The translations under genes and the position numbers were made by a program. The notes beneath the pieces were generated by a model, which saw nothing but the letters and a program-made list of their open reading frames with translations, ran no database searches and was not told the DNA's origin. From positions 45,800,723 to 45,864,722 of the forward strand of contig OX465584.1 in the NCBI GenBank assembly GCA_950022655.1: a DNA stretch of 64,000 bases. The letters are read 5' to 3'. Shown piece by piece: positions 12,828 through 23,968 of this stretch. How positions within the stretch are numbered: the stretch's first letter is position 1; each line of letters begins with the position of its first letter. This stretch comes from Alentia gelatinosa. Lineage: Eukaryota > Annelida > Polychaeta > Phyllodocida > Polynoidae.

Positions 12828-13109
12828 TGAGGAGTCCCCTCTCTAAAGGTCACACCGAGAGAGAGCGTGTCCAACCTCTCATCCACTGATGATGTATATA
12901 AATGTATTCCGGGGGCGTCGGTGGGCTATACTCTCACCGAGCACACTTATAGTGCAATACCATCCACCCAGCTGCCGCAATATGAACCTCTTGGTAAATC
13001 AGGTGAGGTGAGAGTTCCAAGGCTGCCCTACAGAATCCAAAGACGTAACGCCTGTACGGCCTTTAAGTACCTGTTGGCAGAGGAGGCGGGGAGGCTGGGG
13101 CCGCGTGCG
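12828..13109 (+). CDS. Possible coding exon, Ser/Thr/Tyr-rich peptide
   Basis: An open frame follows a TGA near 12825 and runs to a near-ideal donor, GCGAA|GTAAGT, at 13109. An alternative donor, TCAG|GTGAGG, lies at 13002. The peptide carries SNLSSTDDVY, SVGYTLTEHTY and PQYEPLGKS. The acceptor side is weak: GTGTGTGAG has no pyrimidine tract, though joining there would match the phase 1 exit of the 9.8-kb candidate. The block is CpG-rich. A competing minus-strand frame overlaps it (separate entry), so only one of the two is likely real. Confidence 0.3.
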
Positions 13110-13559
13110 AAGTAAGTGGGAGCTAATTGTCGTCTGCCTGGAGTTTTTACTCAGCTGTGCTGTGTCAACACTGTCGCTGCTGCTGGTGTATATATGTACG
13201 GCCCTTGTTGCCCACCTGTAAGCACTGGAGGACGTCCGGAGGTTGGGGTATTCAGCATCATAGGTGTTTACATCCTTCCTTTGCGCACCATGGAGTGTCA
13301 GTGGGGGTCGCTGCGTTGACGATACAGAGGACCTGTCACGTTTGGATGGAGGTGGTTTGTGATGGTGGAGTGGTTCGGTAGAGGTAAGCTCAAGGTCCCG
13401 AGGAGCTGCGTTCCGTGGTGCGTCCGACAGGTGACTGAGGAACGCTGGGCCCGCGTCCCGCTTCTCTAAGCCGCCACACGACAGTGGCGCCACCACCGGT
13501 AAAGGACGCTCTGCATCCACCACAGCATCCTCGACCGTCGTGCGATATTTGTTGCACAT
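12999..13559 (-). CDS. Long minus-strand open frame, alternative to the 12.8-kb exon
   Basis: 186 codons without a stop in a GC-rich block, starting at an ATG directly after an in-frame TAA. The product is rich in Ser, Thr, Pro and His, with no domain, signal peptide or membrane segment. A donor-like CAACAG|GTACTT lies inside near 13075. The start context is poor and the sequence upstream on this strand is polypurine, so it does not look like a normal internal exon. It may be a shadow of plus-strand exons, but its length is unusual for chance. Confidence 0.2.
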   Translation of the reverse strand: MCNKYRTTVEDAVVDAERPLPVVAPLSCGGLEKRDAGPAFLSHLSDAPRNAAPRDLELTSTEPLHHHKPPPSKRDRSSVSSTQRPPLTLHGAQRKDVNTYDAEYPNLRTSSSAYRWATRAVHIYTSSSDSVDTAQLSKNSRQTTISSHLLRTRPQPPRLLCQQVLKGRTGVTSLDSVGQPWNSHLT

Positions 13560-13599
13560 TTAATCTTTCTGTTCCTCTCTTTTTCAATCATTCCCCTAC

Positions 13600-14668
13600 A
13601 CTTCCCAATGTATTGCTCCTGTCCTACCGTTTCATAATGAACGATGAGAAAGTTTGATAGTATCTCTCACACCCAGTTTTCTATATCATGCATTTCCCCG
13701 TATTTTTTATAGCCATTGACACGATCGTGTCCATCCTCTCCTCCTCCCCCCATCCTCCTGGGCGTTCATAATCCATATCCCTTCCTTCTTTCTGGATTCT
13801 CAGTTCCTGCTGCCTCAGCTCCCTTTCTCGACACTCCACTTCATCTGAGTAACTGTAATGCTATTACGGCTGCTGTTCCTTGCCTAATCAATCGTCATCA
13901 TGTAGGTTACTCCTTCCCTTTTCAGTCTTCCCTCAGCCTTCTCCTATGCACATCACATATATCCATTTACTCTCATCGTTTCTTCTACTCTTTCACAAAC
14001 ATATGAATATGGCCTTGTACAGCCGTACAGGGTTTCGAAAGGAACATGACTATTTTCACACCAAAGCGTAAAATAGTCGACAGCCGGAACCTTGAGGTCA
14101 CTTGAAGCCCCTCTATAACAATTCTCTACGCAAAAAAATGTAAAGATCAATAACCTCTGATATTACAAGGATATCGGAAAACGGTTTTCATATATTCAAA
14201 TACGCCACCATTGTGTGTCGGTCAATTCAGTAGCATGTTACACAGGTGATTACGCGATAAATGTTAGTAAACATTTGTACATATGTAAAACATTGGGGAT
14301 CTACTTTCGGAACCTAGTGGTACCCCCTGATGTGGCCGTTTTCACACCTGAATATTCTGCACTGAGAATCACCATATACGTGTTCAAACCCCATAGAGCA
14401 GCATTTTAAGACTAGATCAAGAAACCTCTATGTATAGGACGTGCTGCTGTGCAGGTTTTAATCCGTTATCATGACGTGAGGTTGACTGAGTTTACTTTGA
14501 TTTAAAACAGGCATTACTCGACAACACCGAGATTGATATCATAAAGATCGTGCTATGAGGGAGTTTCCACTATGCCAATAGCCATGAGCACGTCGGTAAC
14601 GTCATGGACAGTAGATAGAACACTGAAAATGTGACAAGTGCAAGAAATAATGATAGAATAGGCTTAAG
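13600..14668. other. No feature recognised
   Basis: T/C-rich on the plus strand to about 14000, then AT-rich. Short frames only, without splice support. Confidence 0.4.
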
Positions 14669-15466
14669 GTGGGTGTCCACTGAGCTCCCGACACACTACG
14701 ACACACTGCGACAAGCCTTCCGACAAGCGTTACGACACAGAATCGAACGTTTTGGGTTTTTGTCGTAGCAGTGGACACACCGTTCCGACACGGCTTCCGA
14801 CACACTGCGACACACTCCGACATGACTACGACACAGCGCCCGTGTCGTAGCCGTGTCGTAGCCCTTCCGACAAGATTAAACATGTTTAATTTATCGTAGA
14901 GGTCGGATTGTGTCGTAGTGTGTCGGAAGCATTCTGCACTATGTTAAAGCTATGAACTGCCCCCCACCCACACACGTGCGCCTTTATAAACTGTTATAAT
15001 ATCATATATACAACATTTTATCCTCTGTTATATAGGGATATGCATTACGAATGGTCCATTGAACATATTCAGAAACAGATATGATAAACATTTTTAATAA
15101 TCATATACTTTTAAAATCATAATCCAGGTCTGAGATACATGATTATAGATATTTGTTCGGAAATCTAATACTCTTGATAAAAGACATCAATTCACTACGT
15201 TTTTCCCGATCGAAAATTGAAGAAAAACTTATTTTTCAGTATATTTCCTATATAAATTAAGTCCCTCAAGGGAGCCGTTTGTGTCGGAGTGTGTCGGTAC
15301 CGTGGCAACCTTTCTTTTCCCGCCAAACCGTTACGACACACTCCGACAAGGCTCTACGACACACTCCGACACACTCCGACAGAGCCCTTCCGACAGGGAT
15401 TTTCTTTGTCGTAGTGTGTCGTAAGCCTTGTCGGAGTGTGTCGGAAGCAGTGGGTACCCACCTTAC
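14669..15466. mobile_element. Composite inverted-repeat element built of GTGTCGG/GTGTCGT words
   Basis: The outer ends are TAAGGTGGGTGTCCACTG and, reverse-complemented on the right, TAAGGTGGGTACCCACTG. The left block (to about 14937) and right block (from about 15273) are packed with CGACACACT, CGACAAG and their complements, more than a dozen copies in both orientations, around an AT-rich core. The left block contains an internal copy of the terminus at 14770-14785 (CAGTGGACACACC), so a smaller unit of about 115 bp is nested or tandem with the larger one. A TA dinucleotide can be read as target duplication. There is no transposase. Related ends occur at 34.3 and 44.2-45.0 kb. Superfamily unknown. 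Confidence 0.7.
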
Positions 15467-15658
15467 TCTGTACACTCCGCGTCCTATCCCCAAGTGACAA
15501 TTTCTACATCACTTACTCGAAACAGTTGAAATAGTTTACATGTATTGGGTGTACGGCGAAACTGAACCAATAAAGACATTGCGGTGCCTATTGACCGATG
15601 ATATATACATATGATATACGAATATATAAACACACACACCTATATATGCATGTATATA

Positions 15659-15830
15659 CAGTAGAACCCCGCGTCAGCGGTCACCCTCCGTTGCAGGCCG
15701 CAGCCTAAGCAGGGTGGCCGCTTACACGGAAATGAAATAACCATCTAATAGGGGATCCGTTCAGAGTAAAGATGTTTGTTAACGCGGGGTGGCCTCTTAC
15801 ATGGGTTGTCCGTTAGGCGGGGTTCTAATG
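15659..15830. mobile_element. Complete pogo/Tigger-like MITE, 172 bp
   Basis: Left end CAGTAGAACCCCGC, and right end reverse-complemented CATTAGAACCCCGCC, flanked on both sides by TA as expected for Tc1/mariner-type insertion. The interior contains further GCGGTCACC/GGTGGCC-type inverted words and no coding frame, so mobility would have depended on a transposase elsewhere. Confidence 0.8.
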
Positions 15831-17719
15831 TACAGCAATATGTAAATATATAAACTCGCACATATATATATATATAAATATATATACATATATATATCCC
15901 GTGACTTGTCACGTGCATACCCTCACTGTGTGTGTGCGCGGTGAGGGGTCGGGAGAGATGGAAGTGAGGGTAAAAGTGCCAAGTTGAACCAGGGACCAGT
16001 TAGCATCCCTGAGAGCATCGCTTTGCCTGTTCCCGCCAGACGGTTGAAGCAGGGACCGCAGCCACCCCATGTAGTGGGATCTACCACGTGGATCAGGGTT
16101 CCGCCAGGTGTGCCAGCCAGGTGTCCGGCAGGTGAGTGTATGGGGGGAGGGTGGGTGGGGGTGTAGGGGGTAGTATACACACCCTCCATTTGACTGCTCC
16201 CGTTGGATCATTCATATGCTGACCCTGCTTTCTTGGCTTCACACAGTTATCTACCTATATCAGCAATATATACAGGGATCAGTAGGTGGGTAAATAACTC
16301 AATAGGATAGGTGTGGTGATACTATAGCCAGCATCCCAAACAAATAGAAGCTAAACGCATCTACTGCGGCAATATCTCTGGGTTTTTTCATCGTACGTAC
16401 ATCTCCGTTGTATCAACCACCTCTCCACCTCCCAACTGTTGTGCTGAATTGTAGAATTATGAATATTTTTTATCTCTACGGACCTGCATGTAGCTACGCT
16501 GTAAAACAAGCTGAGTTAATCAAGTTTTTTTGACAGAACAATTATAATAATTCCCTTGCCCGTAGGAATCACGGTTAATAGGTCCCAACCCCTCCCATTA
16601 TAAAGTTTTTCTTCATAAGCATAAACAGGTAGAACAATATAGATAATACATACAACCGAGCAGGTGTGTTCAATTTACACATAAAACATTATATCACACA
16701 CCCCCCCCCCCCCTCATAAAAAAAGAAATATATAATTAAATCTACGCAGATATCAAATGAACCTACCGCAGTGTGAGTTCTGAGAAGTGATTTCACATGG
16801 CACAACTCTGGTATAACAGTATCCCTGCCTCGCCTGTGGAGTTCTGCACCATGCTACCACCACCACCCGCCCCCACCCCCACCCACCCTCTCCCGTGTGT
16901 ACCGGGGATCTCCGTCCCCTGGATCCGGCCGCCATTTTGTTGGCAGCTTTGGACCACCCGCCGGGGGGCGGTATGCGATACAAGTGGGAACTCGCAGCAT
17001 GCAGTATGGGTCTCTCCGGATCACCTCTGTGTTAACCTACTGTGAAACCGCCACCCTCCTCCAATAACACCCCCACACTGCAGCACTCCATACAGCACCG
17101 TGAAGGTGGGTGGTGGGCCGGGCGGGGGGTCTCTCAGCGGGGCAGTGTGGCCGCGGTCAGTGTGTATGAATCGCAGCTACTTTCACTTCATAAATTCCGT
17201 TCTATTCTAGGTGTTGTAACTCCTACAGACTTAACGTCAATACTAGGCAGCACACAGACCGTTAGACAACAAGGGGGCCATACAGGGCTCATAACTTTAA
17301 GATATGATTAGCTGGTGAAGTTGAATTTAATGGTAAGTCGTCAGTGCGTAAGAGGGTAGTAAGTGTTGTATCAGAATAAAGTACACATGTACTTCCCGAA
17401 CCCCGATACTTTACGATGGGAACTTTCTCGGTATGTTTATATTAGGTGTAGTGCAAAACAAATATCATATTTTGATTAAAAACATTTGCACATTGTCCCT
17501 ATAAAATCATTAATTGTGTGAGCAAATACTGTTGTGTGTCTTTTTCTAGAATACGCCTTTTCATCAAGATAAATCATAAAAGGTCTATATATCCAAGGAT
17601 GCCGTGACAACAGGGCATTAAAACTGATGTACAGCTAATAATAATTATTCTACCTAGTGCATCACGTCACAGCTTAAGCAATGGGTTGAACTATAATATA
17701 AAAAAAACATTCCCCACTG
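15831..17719. other. Gene-poor stretch with microsatellites and a YY1-like motif
   Basis: An imperfect (TA)n tract lies at 15860-15897 and a run of about 13 C at 16701-16713. At 16923-16936 the minus strand reads AACAAAATGGCGGCC, close to the YY1 core AANATGGCGGC found near many animal promoters. The surrounding GC-rich 200 bp is open in several frames on both strands (a minus-strand frame beginning MYRIPPPGG, a plus frame containing YRGSPSPGSGRHF), but no consistent exon could be set. Confidence 0.35.
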
Positions 17720-18184
17720 TTGGCGAAGGGCAGTGAACATACAACTATAGCTGGTGTGATATGGGAATATGGGACCTATAGCTTACAGAATCCTGTCTAT
17801 CTCTTGGGTTTCGTCTGGAGAACCCTCTGTGCTTGGGGTTGTGGGTTTTTCCTCGCGCTGTTTGAGTTTATGCGGGGGCGGGATGTTGTGTTATTGTCTG
17901 ATGGAGGCATACGCAGTGCCCCGCCCCTTCCCTTTATTCCGGAGTCTCCTCGTTATTCATCCTCCACACCAGACATGATTCACGAGGAGGGTGACTCTCT
18001 GCTGTCACCAGGTGCCGCTGAATCATCATGGCGGGGATTCCCAGCCTGGAGACCGGGGGTGGTTGTAGTCACCCTGCCCCATACGCACGTGCTGCGTGTC
18101 CGGGCATGCCCGTGTCGTGCATTGTCACAGAGGCTGGCGCTGACAGCAGGGGACTCTCCCTCTCAGCCGCCGGCCCTATTGTAA
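17720..18184 (+). CDS. Possible coding exon with hydrophobic and Ser/Pro-rich parts
   Basis: A 154-codon open frame. Residues near 25-50 are hydrophobic (YLLGFVWRTLCAWGCGFFLA), followed by a Ser/Pro/Glu-rich stretch (PESPRYSSSTPD, EEGDSLLSPG), reminiscent of a membrane segment followed by a cytoplasmic tail. The splice boundaries are unclear: CATACGCAG and CACCAG|GTGCCG are only mediocre acceptor and donor. Other frames over the same DNA are partly open. Unidentified. Confidence 0.22.
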   Translation: MAKGSEHTTIAGVIWEYGTYSLQNPVYLLGFVWRTLCAWGCGFFLALFEFMRGRDVVLLSDGGIRSAPPLPFIPESPRYSSSTPDMIHEEGDSLLSPGAAESSWRGFPAWRPGVVVVTLPHTHVLRVRACPCRALSQRLALTAGDSPSQPPALL

Positions 18185-18828
18185 ACCCCTCCTCCTTCTG
18201 TTCCTCCCACCCACACACTTTCACGTAGTCTCCACGAAGTGCTGAGGTCAAGCGTAAAACGAGTAGCGCTGACTTCAGCAAATATTTCATCACTCATACT
18301 CTCCCATCTCTTTACTGTCATTCATCACCATTAACAGTGAAAGCCCCCGTTATTCAATAGGACTGGGGAGCTATTTCACAAGGTTTTGTCACCCTCCCTT
18401 CTGGGGATCTCAGAATAGGTAAAATCCGAAATCTCTTGGGGAATCTTCATGTTAGATAGATGTAAGAGGTGAGTGAAAGAAATTCGGATTGCACATCTAG
18501 TAAACATATCCCTATGTTTTAAGATTATACATGTAATTCCCTTTTGCGACTAAATTTGTAAAAGGATTGCATCATACTGCTTAGGTTTGAGGTCATTCTG
18601 GAAATTCCCAAATGGACCTGTTGTTGGATTTTAAAGATGGATTTTTTCAGGCATGTGTTGCTCATAGAGCTAGTTAGCATCATTGTAATCATGCAGTACA
18701 AATGTAATATGTGTGATCAGACACATTTCTGTGCTATGACTTTCTTCATTTCCAATTCATTTATCATTTAGCCATAATGAATGTCTATAGAAAATTACGA
18801 TGATAGTTCAAGTGAAGCTCCGTTCTTA

Positions 18829-18859
<31 letters not shown>

Positions 18860-20102
18860 GAATATCAAATCTTATTTTCAATAGTCTTATCATCCTATCC
18901 TTCGCCCCATACTCACACCAGTTCTATGGTTTCAGGCCTCTCATCCTCTTCTAAACTCAAGCAATACATCACAATCCCCCCGTTCATAGTATTCCTACAC
19001 TCATCGCTCCAAAATGTTTACATGTACTTGTATTTGAACCATTGAAATGTTTACTTTTACTTTAATTTCAGAACCTGTTTTGTTTCATTATACTACATGT
19101 GCTTAGATTTACAGACACCAAATATACATGGTATCGAAAAAAAGATATACTGCAGTGTAGGTTGCAAACAGAAGACTATGTAAAGAGGAATTCTCTCAGA
19201 TGCCACTCTTCCCCACCGGACCGCATCGCTCCACCAATCGCTGCGCCCTAATCACCAGCAACCCTCAATCAATAAGAGCTCTTCATGATATCCAAGCCAT
19301 CACACCATTAACCTCTCAGCTTCCACCACTCAGCACACACGAGATAGCGGGTCATGGAGACGTTAGCTGATTGCTTGTTTGTCGTCTTCCTCTTGTTTCT
19401 ATTTGAGAACTCGTTCACTCCGTGATAAGACGACGTGCTACCGGAAGTCGCATCCCGATCAATCCCGCAAAGTCTCGGTAATACTCGTAGTTTGTCGTCT
19501 GCCGAGTGCTCCTTTGAGGAGGAGAGGGCAGGGCCAGTAAGGAGCCCAGTGAAAGAACGGAAGGTTGGAGCCACTAGTTGAGGGAAGAAGACTGAATTTC
19601 TTGGTTATTGGGGAAGCCTTGATACTTGTGATCCTCAAGTGAGACGTCTACAAGTTGTTTGGTGTTGTAACAAAACGTTATCAGACTCGGAAACCTCTGC
19701 CCAAGGGTTTATTTTAGAGCAGGTGGGGATTTTGAAGTTTCAGCAGCCTCATCGGTTATCTTGCTGGTACTAATCTCCATCATTGAGGGCTAACGGTACA
19801 GCATCATCAGCAAATAGTGCCGTTAGCGATTCGGTAATGCAGGATGGTGCTGCAATATATAGTCAAAGGGGTGTATCCCCCTCGTTATTCCCAACCCCTG
19901 ATTCAAATCGATTATTACTTGTACATGTAACTTTATAACTGCTACCAAAAGATACAAATTTTACCCTTGTTTCAGATCCTCATTCGTATCAATGTATTCT
20001 ATATTATCACGCAGAAGTAGGAATTATGGCGATAATATGATAAGACAGGATGCACGGGTCACCAGGCTCGTTGGAGGGAGGGGGAGGGGGCTCTTCACTT
20101 GT
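18185..20102. other. No gene recognised; contains a (TA) microsatellite
   Basis: A (TA)13-14 tract at 18833-18859. A minus-strand frame at 19308-19574 (88 codons) has protein-like composition but no recognisable domain or clear splice sites. The rest is AT-rich. Confidence 0.4.
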
Positions 20103-20172
20103 GACACTCTCAGTGGCGCCACGTGGTGATGCGCATGCGCCACGATCTGAAATTGGCGTCGCTGAGAGTGTT
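20103..20172. repeat. Short foldback with GCGCATGCGC centre
   Basis: Arms GACACTCTCAGTGGCGCC (20103-20120) and TTGGCGTCGCTGAGAGTGT (20153-20171) are inverted copies with few mismatches. The loop contains the self-complementary GCGCATGCGC. It could be a minimal MITE or a structured RNA stem. No other copy was noticed. Confidence 0.55.
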
Positions 20173-23100
20173 TGATCCGGCAAAATGTTTTGTTACTCAT
20201 AAGAAGGCTTCGGCTCCTGGCGTTTGGATTGAATAGGCAAAGGATGCCACACTACTTGTAGAGTTGCTGATGATTTTGAAGGACCTAACTGTCTCAGAAG
20301 TTCATGCCCTCTATATCTATGACTTCAGAAGAGCTCTTCACTAAAGGATATAATGATGGCAGGCTTTGACTGTATACAGACTTTTCACGTAATTTTTTTT
20401 TAATTTTCATATATTGAAGGGTTTTCAAACAGACATTTCGAATTCTTACTTCTCTATGAGTATTACTAGGATATCAAAATTATAATCAGTATGTACTGTA
20501 TGTCAGCCATTGAATATGGTGAATACGGAAATATATATCATAGATATATCAGATGGCATTGGTAACAATGCTTCTACCCCTCAGATAACCAAGAAATAAT
20601 TTTCATTGAATAATCACTAATGACTATCATAATTAGCAGCTGAATAGTCAAGTGATTCTTTATTCATATAACTCTATTTCTATTGTCGGAGATCTAATGA
20701 AAATTTCACTATTTTAAAATTTATTACCTTACAATGAACATTTGAATAACTCAAAGTTCGCAAACTATAAAGGTCACAGGTAATATAGAGCCTCGATGCC
20801 TAGACCCTGGCACATAAAAAGTATGGTTCCTCATAATTAAAGAGTAATGTCAAACAGTGACCCCAAACTGAAGGCAGGTTCACTGATGTATCATTGATAT
20901 TATACCCGAGCACCGACCTGAATCTCCCCCGGGATGTGAAGCCGACGCTGAGGGTGCTCGCTGCTAAATAGTCGAGGAGGCAGCGATTTCCTGCTCTGAA
21001 TGAAAACTATTCGCCGGTCTTTGTAGCCTTCACGAATACAGTTCACGCACTTTTACTCCCCTTCAACTGTTGCTGCTCTGAATAGGAGCACTCAGGGAAC
21101 CGGTAAACGGCTATCCACGTGCACGGGCGCAAGGTATCCTGATGAGATTTGGCATTAATGTCGTCTGTTCTCTACCATTTTGAAATAAATTCTAATTCAT
21201 TGAAATATGTGAAATTCCTAGTTGGCAGTAGTATTAGGAAACGTCCTTACTGTGCCCGAAAAGTTGTTTCGTTCGAGGTCAGCCATTTTTACTTTAATAT
21301 ATTTATGTACTTTAGTATATTCACGTCTCGTCAATTAGCAATGACGATCAATCGGTATGTGAGACTCATCGTTTGAAGTGAGAGGATTCATAAATGTTAG
21401 AATCATAATTAGTCGAATAATAGACCATATGAATCAGCTGCGGGTGTTATACATTTAAATCTTATCACAGATTGTACTCGGCGGAGTGAGGGTAATTGCC
21501 AAACGATATCCGACAGTGTTTCAGTCTATCAGTAAATTATAAATTAACAATTTTAATATAAACAAGGGGAAAGTAACTGAATAGTATGATTAGCCATTAA
21601 TCATTTTTTCCAAAATAAGGACTTTAGAAAATAAATTCCGAATTCACTAGAAAAATCAAATAAAGTATGTTACTAGAAGAGGTTTATGATAATTCATGGT
21701 ACAGAAACATGAGGTTGTTATGTTCTATCTAATGTCTAGTAGTATGAAAGTGGTGTGTTTGTCAGTATTTGTATGACTTCTACATGGAAGAACGTCACGA
21801 GAATGACGAATGTATGCAAGTCGAAAATAATTTTGTGAGAAAAATAAAGCATAACAACCGCGACAGAGAAATTGCTTTTACCCTCTTCGTGATATCGATT
21901 CAAAAATGCATATTAGACCCTCATTTGATTTAATATTTTCTTCTAAACGTGAATCTGCAATAATTAACCCCACCAAATTGCAAAGAATACTAACTAAAAC
22001 CTAATGGAGCATGAATAGAAAAGGAAAATAATAGAGGAAAAACACCAAGGAGAAAACCGAATCAGTATGAATTAAAGCAAAGGGCAAAGAGGTATGGAGG
22101 TTGGTTGATATGGATTGGGTTAACATAGCATACTTTCTCTAACTACTATTGGCATAACATGCCGAGGAGGTTGTCATATCTAACTTTGCAGGCAGAGGAG
22201 AGACAAATAAGCAGTCAAGCAGAGTGAGGCAGCAAAAAAAACAATATCAAGAGGAACCAAATGTGTCGGCAGTGCGACGAGTCGGAGTCTGTAAGCACAC
22301 AGACATGTGATAAGGAAACGCATAATACTTGATAAGGACACACGGATGTATCTGCATCCTTTATGTGCTATAAGTGGCGAGGATGGCGACTTGATGGCGA
22401 CAAGAAGATGACCCCAGTCTAACTTAAAGATCCGATCCGTATGTTGAAAATTCACCCAATGATAATCTGTTTTACGTGCAGTGAAAACATAGTTATGGAA
22501 TAAGGAAACTCATGACAAGAACGCGAGTACATGAGGAATGAAGTCTGTTTTATTTGGAAAATTGTCAGTGGAGGTGTTCATGATAATTATAGGCTTCGAT
22601 GAGGGTTTTTCCATGCCTGTATCTCAGCTCCAAATGATATTCAGCTTCAATATTCGGGAAATCTCATCAAACGTAATTAGATGATTTATAGGTTTTTTTA
22701 GTCAAGTTTTAGTCACGATTGTACAGAGACATATTGAGTGGTGTGATCAGCGCAGCGTTTATGAATATTCTGTACGTCCGAACGGTGGTAGCGAATCTAT
22801 AGATTGCAACATATACTACTGCTAATAATAAAGGTTATTAAGATAAATAGAACGTAATTCATTGACACGTGTATGATATTATACTAGCTCCAAGTATATT
22901 CCCATATGTACAGGTAAAGTATATGAAAATAAATGCTGCTATTCCTAGACTATCTATACCATCAGACATCTTAACGAAAATAACAGCCCGTTTTAGCGTA
23001 AAAGGCTACTCGACAGACCAGAGTATTTTGATGAATGGGGAAACCATAGGCCGGGCAGTGGTGAGGTCTTGGCCAGAAACCCTACGTATGTGTGAGCACC

Positions 23101-23611
23101 TTGAAACATCAACACGCATATAAACACACCCCTGCACACTGGCGCACACCCTCCGGCGGTAGAGACGTAAGATAAACGGCCCCATCTGCCAGCGCCGTAG
23201 TCCAAGGGTTATCAGCAAAAGCCGGATATGACGACAAAAATGCCACGACCTTTAGCGTGACGTCAGAGCGTCTGGTGGCGACGCCCTACCCGAGGCGACG
23301 TCTCGGGTGACGGTCGGATTAGCGCCGGTATTGTCCACGTGGAGGTCGGATATTGTCCGGCGTTGGGGATGTATTGTCCGGGGCGGTGGGTCGGGGTTGG
23401 GGTTAAAGGGTAGGGCCAGTCTGAGTTAGGTGCGCATGGAGGGCACTGCCCCCGGTAAGGGATTAACCCATCATTAACTGTGGGTGCGAGTCTAACCCTC
23501 TCTCTACCTATACATCACATTTATTATTCCAACGATTTGTACCCCCGTCCTTGATCTATAGCCATGTTGTCGGTAGTTAAATCCCCAATTGGGGTATCTT
23601 ACCCACTGCAG
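20173..23611. other. Gene-poor AT-rich stretch
   Basis: No supported exon. A minus-strand frame at 22180-22455 ends in a hydrophobic stretch but has no relatives I recognise. At 23290-23390 the motif TATTGTCC recurs three times in a GC-rich 100-bp block that also has a CCCGAGGCGACGTCTCGGG stem. Confidence 0.4.
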
Positions 23612-23968
23612 GGCACTGGGGGGAATTCCATCGCTAGGAACGTTGCCTGGCAACCTTTGAAACCCGGAGAATTTCCTATCTCTGGCAGTAGAGTGGACGT
23701 CGAGGCTTTTATCAGACCACAATGCGTATCCTTGAGAAGTGCCACCCGAAGAAGAGGGTTCAGTAAACGCGCGGCTTTCAGAGAGCTAATGCAGGTGGAC
23801 CCCCAAGGGCCCTCTCGCTATGCCCGAGCCGGCGCGGGTAAGACTGGGGTGGAATGCAAGGGTCCCGCCAGCATGTTGTGGTCACTTGCAGACAATAGGA
23901 ACCCTCCTGTGGTCATCACGTGTAGAACAGGGGTGGACATCTGCCCCCAGCACCTGACCACCGCACAG
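23612..23968 (+). CDS. Candidate host coding exon, phase 0 to phase 0
   Basis: A 357-bp open stretch (119 codons) bounded by CTTACCCACTGCAG and CGCACAG|GTAACG. The frame opens further upstream, so a shorter exon from the GTCACTTGCAG acceptor at about 23892 is also possible. The peptide is basic in the middle (SATRRRGFSKRAAFRE) and ends with a Cys-containing section (VVITCRTGVDICPQH). No family is recognised. The exit phase matches the entry phase of the exon at 28162, so the two could be consecutive, with a 4.2-kb intron. Confidence 0.4.

Noticed and set aside
15266..15497. Open frames on both strands rich in RHT/SVS words
   Set aside because: The same GTGTCGG words of the inverted-repeat element keep both strands open; no protein signal.
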